Shown: piece after piece, positions 26,748 through 36,317 of the stretch
Numbering within the stretch: the first letter of the stretch is position 1
Layout of the letters: the number at the start of each line of letters is the position of its first letter
Origin: Sediminicola sp037203765
GTDB taxonomy: Bacteria; Bacteroidota; Bacteroidia; Flavobacteriales; Flavobacteriaceae
Assembly: GCF_037203765.1 (NCBI RefSeq)
Contig: NZ_JBBCAS010000004.1
Location: 1-64,000, forward strand
Length of the DNA stretch: 64,000 nucleotides
Direction of reading: 5' to 3'
Translations under genes and position numbers: made by a program
The notes under the pieces: generated by a model
Seen by the model: the letters and a program-made list of their open reading frames with translations, nothing else
Told to the model about the DNA's origin: nothing
The model's database searches: none

Positions 26748-27725
26748 TTATTTTTTACGCTCCACCACGTAGTTCACCATAAGAATCAGGGAACTTTTGT
26801 ATGGGGAGTCAGGATAGGATTCCAAGAGTGTTAGGGCCTCTGTTTTAAAAGCCAGCATTTTATCTACGGCATAATCCAAACCACCATGGCTCTTAACAAA
26901 ACCGATGACTTCCTTGACCCGTTTTTTATCCTTATTGTGGTTTTTAATGGAATTGATCAGCCACTTTCTATCCCTTTCCCCTACCTTATTGAGCACATGG
27001 ATCAAGGGCAGGGTCATTTTTTGTTCCTTGATATCAATTCCGGTAGGTTTTCCAATTTGCTCTGAGCCGTAGTCGAAGAGATCATCTTTGATCTGAAAGG
27101 CCATACCTATCAATTCCCCAAATTTCCTAAAGGTTTCTACCTCTTCAGAATCCGGTTTTACAGAACAGGCTCCCAGACTGCAACAAGCGGCAATCAGCGT
27201 TGCCGTTTTCTGACGGATAATTTCATAATACACTTCTTCGGTAATATCGAGTCTCCTTGCTTTTTCTATCTGTAGCAATTCTCCTTCGCTCATCTCACGA
27301 ACGGCGACGGAAATAATCTTAAGAAGGTCGAAATCTCCATTATCTATAGATAGCAAAAGGCCCTTTGATAGGAGATAATCCCCTACCAGTACGGCAATTT
27401 TATTCTTCCATAAGGCATTGATGGAGAAAAACCCTCTGCGTTTGTTGCTGTCATCAACAACATCGTCATGAACCAAGGTGGCGGTATGTATCAGTTCAAT
27501 AACAGACGCTCCACGATAGGTCCGTTCATTGATCTCCCCTTCGGAGAGCATTTTGGCGGTCAGAAAAACGAACATCGGTCGCATTTGTTTTCCTTTCCTA
27601 TTGACTATGTAATAGGTGATCCTATTGAGCAGCGCTACCTTGGAGGACATGGATTCATAGAACTTTTTTTCAAAAAGTTCCATTTCCTGGTTAATGGGTT
27701 CTCTAATCTGATTTACAACTTTCAC
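26748..27725 (-). CDS. Polyprenyl diphosphate synthase
   Basis: This trans-prenyltransferase of 325 residues elongates allylic diphosphates with IPP. It has the first Asp-rich motif in LVHDDVVDDSNKRRG (about residue 85) and the second in FQIKDDLFDYG (about 210). Length and sequence resemble the octaprenyl/solanesyl group that makes the menaquinone side chain, the likely role in this organism. The exact chain length cannot be fixed from the sequence. It stands alone between the sigma operon and rlmN. Confidence 0.92.
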   Translation of the reverse strand: MKVVNQIREPINQEMELFEKKFYESMSSKVALLNRITYYIVNRKGKQMRPMFVFLTAKMLSEGEINERTYRGASVIELIHTATLVHDDVVDDSNKRRGFFSINALWKNKIAVLVGDYLLSKGLLLSIDNGDFDLLKIISVAVREMSEGELLQIEKARRLDITEEVYYEIIRQKTATLIAACCSLGACSVKPDSEEVETFRKFGELIGMAFQIKDDLFDYGSEQIGKPTGIDIKEQKMTLPLIHVLNKVGERDRKWLINSIKNHNKDKKRVKEVIGFVKSHGGLDYAVDKMLAFKTEALTLLESYPDSPYKSSLILMVNYVVERKK

Positions 27726-27907
27726 AAAGTATGTTTTTCCAATTTGTTTGGAATAGATTTGATTCTGTAAAATTAAGTAAAAATAAAAGGCTTACACCAC
27801 AACTTGGTCAATCGGTTTGAAAAAATAGAAGCCTGCCGTTATGATGGCCCATCAATTCAAAAACAAACCAGATTGGAAGGTCGAGTTACCTACCTTGGTT
27901 ATCCTAT

Positions 27908-28951
27908 CTATTGCTTATTGGCGAGTTGGCCACAGGCGGCATCGATATCCTTCCCCCGAGACCTTCGTACGGTTACCGTAATGCCATTACGCTCCAAGGT
28001 ATGCACATACCGGTCTATAGCGCTGTTGGAGGCTTGTCTAAATTCTCCATCATCAATAGGATTGTACTCTATTAGATTCACCTTGGAAGGTGCAAATTTG
28101 CAGAAATCCACTAGGGCATCCACATCTTTCTGTTGATCATTGATCCCTTCCCAAACCACGTATTCATAGGTAATCCTGCTTTTGGTCTTGTTGTACCAGT
28201 ATTGTAGGGACTCTCTAAGATCGGCTAGGGTAAAAGTGGCATTAAAGGGCATAATGGACGTTCTAATATCATCTATGGCCGAATGCAGGGAAACAGCCAG
28301 TTTAAATTTCACTTCCTCATCAGCCATTTTCCGTATCATCTTGGGAACCCCGGAGGTGGATACAGTGATTCGCTTGGGAGACATCCCCAATCCTTCTGGA
28401 GAGGTAATTTTTTCTATGGCCTTTAGTACATTGTTATAGTTCATCAATGGCTCTCCCATACCCATAAAGACAATATTGCTCAAGGGCCTATCAAAATACA
28501 ATCTACTCTCATTGTCGATCACCACAACTTGATCATAAATCTCGTCGGGGTTCAGATTGCGCATCCGTTTTAAACGGGCCGTTGCGCAGAATTTACAATC
28601 CAAGCTACAACCCACCTGACTGGATACACAGGCTGTGGTCCTAGTTTTGGTTGGAATCAGCACCGATTCTACCACCAAATCATCATGGAGGCGTACGGCG
28701 TTTTTAATGGTCCCATCACTACTGCGCTGCATTTGGTCTACCTTGATATGATTGATCACAAAATTGGCTTCCATCATTTGTCGGGTCTCCTTGGAAATAT
28801 TGGTCATCGCCTCAAAGGAATGGGCAGACTTTTGCCACAACCATTCATATACCTGGTTCCCCCTGAACGCTTTGTCCCCTTCACTAACGAAAAAGTCCCT
28901 TAGCTGTTCCTTGGTAAGTGCCCGTATGTCTTTCTTTTTTACCGTTTCCAT
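27908..28951 (-). CDS. rlmN: Dual-specificity RNA methyltransferase RlmN
   Basis: RlmN is a radical-SAM enzyme that makes m2A2503 in 23S rRNA and m2A37 in some tRNAs. The 347-residue protein carries the cluster motif CSLDCKFC (CxxxCxxC), the mechanistic Cys in TACVSSQVGC just before it and the second catalytic Cys near the C-terminus (DAACGQLA). GEPLMNYNNV is the family SAM-binding loop. It follows queA after a strong terminator and so has its own promoter. Confidence 0.96.
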   Translation of the reverse strand: METVKKKDIRALTKEQLRDFFVSEGDKAFRGNQVYEWLWQKSAHSFEAMTNISKETRQMMEANFVINHIKVDQMQRSSDGTIKNAVRLHDDLVVESVLIPTKTRTTACVSSQVGCSLDCKFCATARLKRMRNLNPDEIYDQVVVIDNESRLYFDRPLSNIVFMGMGEPLMNYNNVLKAIEKITSPEGLGMSPKRITVSTSGVPKMIRKMADEEVKFKLAVSLHSAIDDIRTSIMPFNATFTLADLRESLQYWYNKTKSRITYEYVVWEGINDQQKDVDALVDFCKFAPSKVNLIEYNPIDDGEFRQASNSAIDRYVHTLERNGITVTVRRSRGKDIDAACGQLANKQ

Positions 28952-28976
28952 TTGTATGCAGCAATATTATCTTATA

Positions 28977-29020
28977 AAAAATCCCGCCTATCCTTCCATA
29001 ATGCAAGGATAAAGACGGGA
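28977..29020 (-). terminator. Terminator of queA
   Basis: On the minus strand 29020-29005 pairs with 28995-28982 (TCCCG and ATCCTT arms around a small internal loop), followed by TTTTTT. It begins 21 bases after the queA stop codon. Confidence 0.85.
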
Positions 29021-29040
29021 CTTTATGAGTATTGAATTAA

Positions 29041-30090
29041 TTATATGATCAACATGGCATCCCCGTAGGAATAGAACTTATAACCCTCCAATATGGCTTC
29101 TTTATAAGCCTTTTTCATCAGGTCATGGCCCATAAAAGCCGATACCATCATCAACAAGGTCGACTTTGGCAAGTGAAAGTTGGTTACCATGGCTGTGGCA
29201 ATACTGAATTCATAAGGGGGAAATATAAATTTATTGGTCCACCCGTCAAACGTATTCAATGTCTGGTTGGAGGACACTGCACTTTCCAATCCACGCATGG
29301 CAGTAGTCCCGATAGCACATACCCTACGTTTATTTTTCTTGGCGCTGTTTACCACTTCCGTGCACTTCTCATCTATGATGAGCTCTTCGCTATCCATCTT
29401 GTGTTTGGACAGATCTTCAACCTCAACAGGATTGAAGGTTCCCAATCCAACGTGCAAGGTTATCTCGGCAAAATCTACTCCCTTTATTTCCAAACGCTTC
29501 AACAAGTGCTTGGAGAAATGAAGTCCGGCCGTTGGCGCGGCAACCGCTCCTTCATGCTTTGCATAAATGGTCTGGTATCGTTGCTCATCTTCCGGTTCAA
29601 CATCCCTTTTTATGTATTTTGGAAGTGGAGTCTCTCCCAATTCCCTCAATTTCCTTCTAAAATCGGTATAGGAACCGTCGTAAAGGAAACGCAAGGTTCT
29701 ACCCCTTGAGGTGGTATTGTCAATAACCTCAGCCACTAAACTCTCATCATCCCCAAAATAAAGTTTGTTTCCAATTCTTATTTTACGGGCAGGATCAACC
29801 AAAACATCCCAAAGACGTTGCTCTTCGTTCAATTCACGAAGTAGAAATACTTCAATCCTAGCACCGGTCTTTTCTTTGTTACCATATAAACGGGCCGGAA
29901 AAACTTTGGTATTGTTAAGCACCATGACATCCCCCTCATCAAAATAATTGATCAGGTCCTTGAACATTTTGTGCTCTATTTTTCCAGTCTCCCTATGAAC
30001 TACCATTAACTTGGACTCATCCCTATTTTCCGAAGGATATTCAGCCAATAATTCATTTGGAAGCTCAAAATTAAAATGTGATAATTTCAT
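29041..30090 (-). CDS. queA: tRNA preQ1(34) S-adenosylmethionine ribosyltransferase
   Basis: QueA transfers and isomerises the ribosyl part of SAM onto preQ1 in tRNA, the step before queuosine. The 349-residue product has the family blocks YPSENRDESKLMV (near residue 20), NNTKVFPARLYG (near 60), GAVAAPTAGLHF (near 180), HVGLGTF and TNFHLPKSTLLMMVSAF near the C-terminus. It is a single-gene unit between a promoter and a terminator. No other queuosine gene is in the window. Confidence 0.96.
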   Translation of the reverse strand: MKLSHFNFELPNELLAEYPSENRDESKLMVVHRETGKIEHKMFKDLINYFDEGDVMVLNNTKVFPARLYGNKEKTGARIEVFLLRELNEEQRLWDVLVDPARKIRIGNKLYFGDDESLVAEVIDNTTSRGRTLRFLYDGSYTDFRRKLRELGETPLPKYIKRDVEPEDEQRYQTIYAKHEGAVAAPTAGLHFSKHLLKRLEIKGVDFAEITLHVGLGTFNPVEVEDLSKHKMDSEELIIDEKCTEVVNSAKKNKRRVCAIGTTAMRGLESAVSSNQTLNTFDGWTNKFIFPPYEFSIATAMVTNFHLPKSTLLMMVSAFMGHDLMKKAYKEAILEGYKFYSYGDAMLII

Positions 30091-30122
30091 TGATATTTTT
30101 TTAGTGAAGCTTTTAGCGGCTG

Positions 30123-30155
30123 CAAATATACAACCCTAGAAGGGGGGTTGTCAAG
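30123..30155 (-). promoter_or_regulatory. Promoter of queA with overlapping hairpin
   Basis: The minus strand has TATATTTG at 30130-30123 and TTGACA at 30154-30149, giving -7 and -33 elements 21 bases apart counted from the TTG. The spacer contains ACAACCC/GGGTTGT, a 7-bp inverted repeat, so the DNA between the boxes is itself palindromic and could bind a regulator. Confidence 0.65.
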
Positions 30156-30177
30156 TAAATACCTCTTTAAATGCAAA

Positions 30178-31410
30178 TTAAGATTCTTTGATGTAGAACC
30201 CGAGCTTTTTTAGATCGTTCCAAAAGTCTGGATACGACTTTGAAACTACTCCTGCATCGTTGACCCATAAACTTTGTTTTAGGGCCAAAGGTGCAAAAGC
30301 CATAGCCATTCTATGATCGTTATAGGTATCTATGGCCACATCCTTCTTGATGTCCTTGGACGACTCCAAGGTGAGGGATTTATCGGTGACACCAATAGAG
30401 GCACCCAGCTTGGTCAGTTCAGCCTTTAAGGCTTCCAACCTGTCCGTTTCCTTTATTTTTAGGGTATGCAGCCCTTCCAAGTGACATGCCATCCCCAGTC
30501 CAAAACAGGTTACAGCTATGGTTTGGGCGATATCAGGTGCGTTGGCCAAATCCAGGGATATGGATGATCCCGAGGGTATTTCCCTATTTTTTTTGAGACA
30601 AACCGAATGGCCCTCAAAAGTAGTTTCTACACCAAATTGGGTATAGATTTCGGCCAAGACGCTGTCTCCCTGCAGGCTGTTCTTCTTATAGGAAGACAAG
30701 GTTATCTCCGTGCCCAGGTCACAAAGGGCTACTATGCTGTAAAAATAAGAGGCGGAACTCCAGTCAGACTCCACTACCATTTTCATAGCAGGCACTTCCT
30801 TTTTTGCTTGAACCCTGATGGTATTCCCCTCAAAAGAATTCGCTATCCCGGCTTGGGTCAACAGGGACAAGGTCATTTTTATATAAGGGACAGAAGTTAT
30901 TTTCCCTATTAATTCCAACTCCAAACCATTTTCCAGACTTGGTGCAATCAGCAAAAGGGCAGAAATATATTGGCTACTGATATCTGCCGGAAGGCTAACG
31001 TTGGATTTTTGAATGGTTTTACCCTTGATCCTTATGGGTGGGTATCCTTCGTTGTCAACATAGGAGATATCGGCACCCAAATGCTGTAGTGCCTCTACCA
31101 AGACCTTTATGGGCCTTTCTGTCATGCGTTGTGATCCGGTGAGCACCACCTCCTTGCCCGCTTGGGTTGCAAAATAGGCGGTCAAAAAACGCATTGCCGT
31201 ACCGGCATGGTGAATATCTACCTCACCTTCAGAGATTTTCAGGCCTTTTTGCATGACCTGTGCATCGTCCGAATTGGAGATGTTGGCAATATCTATGTTC
31301 GGGAACAGTGCCTGTAACAACAACAAGCGATTCGACTCACTTTTGGAGCCTGTTATTTTGATGTCTGCCTTTATGCTCTTCGATGCAGGTGTTGAAAGAT
31401 GTATCCTCAA
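30178..31410 (-). CDS. aroA: 3-phosphoshikimate 1-carboxyvinyltransferase
   Basis: AroA (EPSP synthase) condenses PEP with shikimate-3-phosphate. The 410-residue protein has TGSKSESNRLLLLQALF near the N-terminus, the PEP-binding segment HAGTAMRFLTAYFA (about 64-77) and NDHRMAMAFAPLAL near residue 365. It is somewhat shorter than E. coli AroA (427). Other shikimate and aromatic genes are 7 kb away in the attenuated operon, so aroA is separately controlled here. Confidence 0.95.
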   Translation of the reverse strand: MRIHLSTPASKSIKADIKITGSKSESNRLLLLQALFPNIDIANISNSDDAQVMQKGLKISEGEVDIHHAGTAMRFLTAYFATQAGKEVVLTGSQRMTERPIKVLVEALQHLGADISYVDNEGYPPIRIKGKTIQKSNVSLPADISSQYISALLLIAPSLENGLELELIGKITSVPYIKMTLSLLTQAGIANSFEGNTIRVQAKKEVPAMKMVVESDWSSASYFYSIVALCDLGTEITLSSYKKNSLQGDSVLAEIYTQFGVETTFEGHSVCLKKNREIPSGSSISLDLANAPDIAQTIAVTCFGLGMACHLEGLHTLKIKETDRLEALKAELTKLGASIGVTDKSLTLESSKDIKKDVAIDTYNDHRMAMAFAPLALKQSLWVNDAGVVSKSYPDFWNDLKKLGFYIKES

Positions 31411-31510
31411 GGGTCCTAAAATTTTAGAATATCGAATAAACTAAGCCCGATGGCCAATTTCTTACCAGCGATCTTCTATTTTTCCGAAAAAGTGAAACGT
31501 AAATATAGGA

Positions 31511-31837
31511 CTATTTCAGCTTTTCATTGCCATGATGTCGGTCATGATCCCGCTTGGTTTTGAGATCTAACTTTTTATCAAAAGATTGTTGTAAATCTAT
31601 CCCGGTTTGGTTGGCCAGGCAAAGGACCACGAAGAGAACATCGGCCAATTCCTCCCCGAGGTCTTTGTTCTTGTCTGATTCCTTTTCGCTCTGCTCCCCA
31701 TAACGCCGGGCAATGATACGGGCCACCTCCCCAACCTCTTCTGTCAGTTGGGCCATATTGGTCAGTTCATTAAAATAACGCACCCCATGAGCCTTGATCC
31801 AATCATCTACCGCTTTTTGGGCATTTTGTATGTCCAT
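31511..31837 (-). CDS. MazG-like nucleotide pyrophosphohydrolase
   Basis: This 108-residue all-helical protein contains a single MazG domain with the metal-binding pattern EEVGEVARIIARRYGE (about 33-48) and GEELADVLFVVLCLA (about 62-76, ExxD). Small MazG-like enzymes hydrolyse non-canonical or damaged dNTPs. The gene is four bases downstream of the DUF3857 pair on the same strand; the link in function is not evident. Confidence 0.9.
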   Translation of the reverse strand: MDIQNAQKAVDDWIKAHGVRYFNELTNMAQLTEEVGEVARIIARRYGEQSEKESDKNKDLGEELADVLFVVLCLANQTGIDLQQSFDKKLDLKTKRDHDRHHGNEKLK

Positions 31838-31841
31838 GGTA

Positions 31842-33854
31842 TTATATTTTGGACAAAACTACCCTTTCATTCATTTTTTCTATCATTTGTTTGTAATAAT
31901 TTTTTAAAAAATCGTAATTGGCCGCAGAAATAATGGATTTATTAATGTCCGTACTCACCAGTAACTGAAGGCCATTTGCATTCACGGATACGTTATACCT
32001 GAATGCACCCAATCCCTCCGGTAACATGACCGAAATTGGTTCTGGAGCGGTTTCTATCTTATATCCCTCCGGGAGGTTGACATTGACGATAAATTTGGTG
32101 GTAGAGGCAAATCCAAAGTCAATCGGGAATTCACGCTTTTCCAATTTAAAGGGATTTTCGGTAGTCTTCAAAAAGAACAAAGGAGAAAAATAAAGTCGAT
32201 CTCCAATGACCTCCACCTGTTTATCCTTTATAAAACTGTAGGTTTCTGAAATAGGGGCCATAAGATCTGAGGCGTTCACTACCTCGAACTCGCTAATTTC
32301 CATTCCTCCATACTTGTTCTCAAGTTCCTCGATATATTCCTCTTTTTTGTTGGCCATATATCCATCCCTGTAAAACATGGCCGTGTGACCTTTGTTGGTA
32401 CTCCTCATTTTTCCTTGGATCCCGCCATCTTCCGCAATATTGACATTCAAGGAGATCGCTTTAAGGGCCGCATCATTGGGCAGAAGATCCACCAAAGTAG
32501 AATTGCCATCCTTCTCAATCATTCTTCCATTCCAATTCAACACCCTAAAAGGCAATACATTGGGGACACTGTTTTTTGCAGTAGCATCCAGCAAGAGCGT
32601 ATTTCCTTGAAAAACCAAGCCACAGATCACATAATCATAACCCTCCCTGGTTGGAAATAAGGGAATACCGTTGTCCCTAGTACTTACCAAAACGGGATTT
32701 GCCTCGAGCCCCGCATATCGCAACATGGAGGTTAGCATTAAATTTATTTCTGCTACGTTACCCACGTTCTCATTGTAGGCCTTTTTGACGCCATCATTGG
32801 TATATTTTCCATAATTACCGTTCCAGGTTACAGTAGATTTCACAAAGTCAAAAATGGCCATCGCCTTCTCCATGGGATCTGAGATCGACTCTAACAGTTC
32901 ATCCAAATCCTTATCATAATAACCCGTTCTATTCAGTTCCGATCCAAAACTAGAGCTCTTATAAATGGTCTTCACCACATCTTCCCAAGTGGTGGAATAA
33001 TGTTCAAGTGGACTATTTGGAAATTTTGTAAATGCCAGTTCATAGCTAACGGCGGCCCTGTAATTGTTGATATTATTTACATGGGGCTCTTCCTTTAAAG
33101 CAGGAATATTGGCCATTTCATAGGTTGAAATATTTTTGGTATATTCAATAGTCGATGAATTATAGGATGTTGTGGTATTTGTGTATCCTGTCCTGGATTT
33201 CGAATTAAAAATAATCCTATCCGGTTGCGATTCCACTTTGGGAGCCACCATTAAATAACCTTTGGTGTTTACCCTAAAATTAAAATATTCTGGAGCCTCA
33301 AAAACCCCCAACAACTGTTTGATCGGTATATCGTGCTGTAATTTAAAATCTTCCACATTGGATATAAATGGGGAAACTACCGTGTACTTGTATTCAATGA
33401 CGGAACCTTCCTTAATATTTGGCATGGTAAAACTGGTCTGATCAAAATAGCTGGACATCTCCACATCGAAAATACCGTCATTTCTAAGTTTGTCCTCTTC
33501 AATACTATTTCCAGTTAGATTAAACGTGTAGGCTTTCAGATTGGATACCTGTTCCTTTGAATTGCCATCCTTATAAAGGTTTATTTTTTTTGTTGCATAA
33601 TCGAATCCCTCCTTGGTATAGATCTTGATTCTTTCATGCACATCTGTAATCATCTCAAAACCTGTATTTTGATTATAATTGAAGTAGGTTATTCTGTATT
33701 TGTACAAGTACGAAGCTACCGCAGCTGAGTCTGCTGGATTAAATTGCTCCTTAAGTTCCTCCTCGGAAACTTTACCAAACTTAAAATCTTGGCTTTGTAC
33801 GGTGAATACCAATAAAAAAAGTATTACCAGTAATTTTGTTTGTCTGTACATCAT
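31842..33854 (-). CDS. DUF3857/transglutaminase-like secreted protein
   Basis: The 670-residue product has a signal peptide (KLLVILFLLVFTVQS), a DUF3857 beta-rich domain (about 60-230), and a transglutaminase-like domain (about 280-420) in which the usual Cys is not obvious: the segment KKAYNENVGNVAEINLMLTSMLRYAGLEANPVLVSTRDNG has Asn-Val-Ala-Glu where active members have a GDC-type motif. A C-terminal domain of beta structure follows. It lies 23 bases after a paralogue that does keep the catalytic Cys. Role unknown; such proteins are frequent in Bacteroidota envelopes. Confidence 0.85.
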   Translation of the reverse strand: MMYRQTKLLVILFLLVFTVQSQDFKFGKVSEEELKEQFNPADSAAVASYLYKYRITYFNYNQNTGFEMITDVHERIKIYTKEGFDYATKKINLYKDGNSKEQVSNLKAYTFNLTGNSIEEDKLRNDGIFDVEMSSYFDQTSFTMPNIKEGSVIEYKYTVVSPFISNVEDFKLQHDIPIKQLLGVFEAPEYFNFRVNTKGYLMVAPKVESQPDRIIFNSKSRTGYTNTTTSYNSSTIEYTKNISTYEMANIPALKEEPHVNNINNYRAAVSYELAFTKFPNSPLEHYSTTWEDVVKTIYKSSSFGSELNRTGYYDKDLDELLESISDPMEKAMAIFDFVKSTVTWNGNYGKYTNDGVKKAYNENVGNVAEINLMLTSMLRYAGLEANPVLVSTRDNGIPLFPTREGYDYVICGLVFQGNTLLLDATAKNSVPNVLPFRVLNWNGRMIEKDGNSTLVDLLPNDAALKAISLNVNIAEDGGIQGKMRSTNKGHTAMFYRDGYMANKKEEYIEELENKYGGMEISEFEVVNASDLMAPISETYSFIKDKQVEVIGDRLYFSPLFFLKTTENPFKLEKREFPIDFGFASTTKFIVNVNLPEGYKIETAPEPISVMLPEGLGAFRYNVSVNANGLQLLVSTDINKSIISAANYDFLKNYYKQMIEKMNERVVLSKI

Positions 33855-33877
33855 GGTTGGTTGGTTTATGGTCGTAT

Positions 33878-35785
33878 CTATATTTTAATTAAAACTATCT
33901 GGGCATTGTCATAACTCGCGGTTTCTTTCCTAAAATCCCTGTATGCATTATATTTCTCTTTTGGAAAAAGTCCTTCTTTTATCAATAAGCTTCTTTTGTA
34001 TACCAGCTGCCTTTTTTCTTTATCAAGCTCAAAAACTACCTTGTAAGAGCCAAATTCATTCTCTATATTCTTTCCATCAGGCATTGCTTCCACCGCATAA
34101 CCTTCTGGTAATGCAATGGTAAATTCATCTATATCATAGAATCCTCTCTGAATCTCCAACGGAAACTTTCGATCTCTATACCTAACAGGAACAAATCCAT
34201 TTTTATTAAAAGCATTGGCCCTAAAAAATATCCTGTCCCCACTTTTGGAAGCATAATTTGAGGCCGCCACTACCACATTTTCAGAAAAGACAATGTCCTT
34301 TCTATTGTTCTGGAACTGATAACTTTCTATCATCAAATTATTGATATTGCTCCAATACTTTTTATAGTGTTTCTCAATATCTTCTTTGGGCCTATTTTCT
34401 AGGTAAAAACGTTGATCGTACTGTATCCCATAGGTTTCTATATTAATATTGCCATCAATACTCCCGTCTCCATACAAACTATATTTTGCGTTGGTTTTTT
34501 GTAAGTTATCCTCATCGGCATACTTGGTTGTAGTGGCCAACTCCCCGCCTTCGGGCTTAATGATCAATACCCGTCTGTCATCCGTAAAGTCTCCGATAAA
34601 TCCAAAGGGATGCACTTGGGAGGTACAATCAATCCAATAATACTCGCCCTTATAGGGAATAGCCAATATCACATGGTTCCCCTGTCCTAGATCAGAAAAG
34701 TCTTCTTCAAAATCTACCTTATAGGTACCGGCTTCCACGTGGGTGTAATAAGCTTTGACGCCAACCGCCTCCAATAGCGCCATGGTATAGTTGGAAAGGC
34801 CCTTGCAATCCCCATATTTCACCTTGTCTACTTCAATGGCACTAATAGGCTGTAAACCTCCGATGCCAACTTGGACACTTATATATCTGGTATTCTTCTG
34901 CACATAATCATAGACCAATCTCGCTTTTTCAAGATCATCCTCCACACCTGATACAACCTTCCGTATTTTCTCCTTGGCCATTTCGGTCAACGCATCTTGG
35001 CCGGTTAAAAGATTGTTGTACATCCAAAGTCCCACATCGTTCCAGTTATTAAAAGTACCCTCATAACCGCCATAGGAAAAGTTAACCGATCTGGTCATTA
35101 ATTTTGGGGTAATTTTATCAAAAGAAGGGCTCATTTCCTCTTCCTTGATCGCTTTAATGTCCGAAGCCTCATAAACTATGCTACCTGGATTTTCTGTCAG
35201 GACCACAGTAACCCCCTCTAGATTGCATCCCTTAATTTCTGGTTTCAGTTCAGGGGAGGCATAGGCAAGCCGATACCTGCTTTTTTCGGTACTTACATTG
35301 TATCCATTTAAAAAATACCAAGATGGAATTCCTCCCGTATCTTCCGTGGTAAGCTCATAACTGAACTCTATGGTATATGGGTATTGAACAGGGGTATAAT
35401 CCAAATAAAGGACCCTGGAATCCGAGTAAAGTGTTCCCCCATCTACGGCACTAACATCTTTAAAATCCTTTTGTTTTATTTTATCCACTTCTTTGCCCAA
35501 AGGATTATAGATAACAGCCTGAATGTTTTTTATTTTACTGTGGTTGTTATATCCTACAGAGGCACCAACATGGCTATTTCCCAATTTATTGAGCACGGTT
35601 ACCCTTCTCCTTAAAGAAACGTTCATTTCTTTTTTGGAGGCCAATGTCACGTCCATCTCGTCCAAACGGACAATGGCATTGGCATTGGCTGTTAAATCTT
35701 CTTTTAGTAAAAGGGATTGGTGGTCTAGTTGTGCGGTCAAAAAGTTGGTGGCCGTAAGCAAAAAACAGAAAAGTATAGGTCGCAT
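33878..35785 (-). CDS. DUF3857/transglutaminase-like secreted protein, catalytic type
   Basis: This 635-residue paralogue of its downstream neighbour has a signal peptide (ILFCFLLTATNFLTAQ), a DUF3857 domain (about 50-220) and a transglutaminase core (about 270-400) with the intact nucleophile block VKYGDCKGLSNYTMALLEAVGVKAYYTHV and a plausible His and Asp in GNHVILAIPYKGEYYWIDCTSQ. The protein is predicted to act in the periplasm or at the outer membrane. It and the next gene form a tandem duplication in one operon. Confidence 0.88.
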   Translation of the reverse strand: MRPILFCFLLTATNFLTAQLDHQSLLLKEDLTANANAIVRLDEMDVTLASKKEMNVSLRRRVTVLNKLGNSHVGASVGYNNHSKIKNIQAVIYNPLGKEVDKIKQKDFKDVSAVDGGTLYSDSRVLYLDYTPVQYPYTIEFSYELTTEDTGGIPSWYFLNGYNVSTEKSRYRLAYASPELKPEIKGCNLEGVTVVLTENPGSIVYEASDIKAIKEEEMSPSFDKITPKLMTRSVNFSYGGYEGTFNNWNDVGLWMYNNLLTGQDALTEMAKEKIRKVVSGVEDDLEKARLVYDYVQKNTRYISVQVGIGGLQPISAIEVDKVKYGDCKGLSNYTMALLEAVGVKAYYTHVEAGTYKVDFEEDFSDLGQGNHVILAIPYKGEYYWIDCTSQVHPFGFIGDFTDDRRVLIIKPEGGELATTTKYADEDNLQKTNAKYSLYGDGSIDGNINIETYGIQYDQRFYLENRPKEDIEKHYKKYWSNINNLMIESYQFQNNRKDIVFSENVVVAASNYASKSGDRIFFRANAFNKNGFVPVRYRDRKFPLEIQRGFYDIDEFTIALPEGYAVEAMPDGKNIENEFGSYKVVFELDKEKRQLVYKRSLLIKEGLFPKEKYNAYRDFRKETASYDNAQIVLIKI

Positions 35786-35864
35786 TTAGTAGGTTGAGTA
35801 AAAATTCAGATTCTAAAATCGTAATTTTTTACTCAATTAACGAATATAATCGATGAAATATTGT

Positions 35865-36317
35865 TTATTCTCTATTTTTTGTGTCGATGGCAATGGTCAC
35901 AGGACCATCATTGATGAGTTCCACCTGCATATCGGCGCCGAAAATTCCCGTACCTACTTCCTTCCCCAAATCCTGCTCCATTTGGGTGACAAATTTTTCA
36001 TACAAGGGCACAGCCACAGGCGGCTTTGCTGCCTTTATATATGAAGGTCTATTCCCTTTTTTGGTAGAGGCGTGTAAGGTAAACTGACTCACCACAATGG
36101 CGTTGCCACCAATGTCAAGTAGGGATTGGTTCATGACCCCTTCCGAATCATTAAAAATCCTCAGGTTGACAATTTTTTTGGACAGCCATTCCAGATCTTC
36201 TTGTGTATCCGCATCCTCAATGCCCAATAAAACGAGCAGGCCATTATCTATTTTAGAAGTAATTTTCTCCTCCACGGCAACACTTGCCTTAGAAACCCTT
36301 TGTATTATTGCCCTCAT
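35865..36317 (-). CDS. dtd: D-aminoacyl-tRNA deacylase
   Basis: Dtd hydrolyses D-aminoacyl-tRNAs and mischarged Gly-tRNA-Ala. The 150-residue protein has the SQFTLHA motif (about 77-83) and NDGPVTIAID near the C-terminus, the two blocks that form the cross-subunit active site. Its start codon begins directly after the rsgA stop, so they form an operon. Confidence 0.96.
   Translation of the reverse strand: MRAIIQRVSKASVAVEEKITSKIDNGLLVLLGIEDADTQEDLEWLSKKIVNLRIFNDSEGVMNQSLLDIGGNAIVVSQFTLHASTKKGNRPSYIKAAKPPVAVPLYEKFVTQMEQDLGKEVGTGIFGADMQVELINDGPVTIAIDTKNRE

Noticed and set aside
35797..35835. AT-rich inverted repeat (GAGTAAAAA/TTTTTACTC) after dtd
   Set aside because: Too AT-rich, with a long loop and no T run; weak as a terminator, and no other role is visible.
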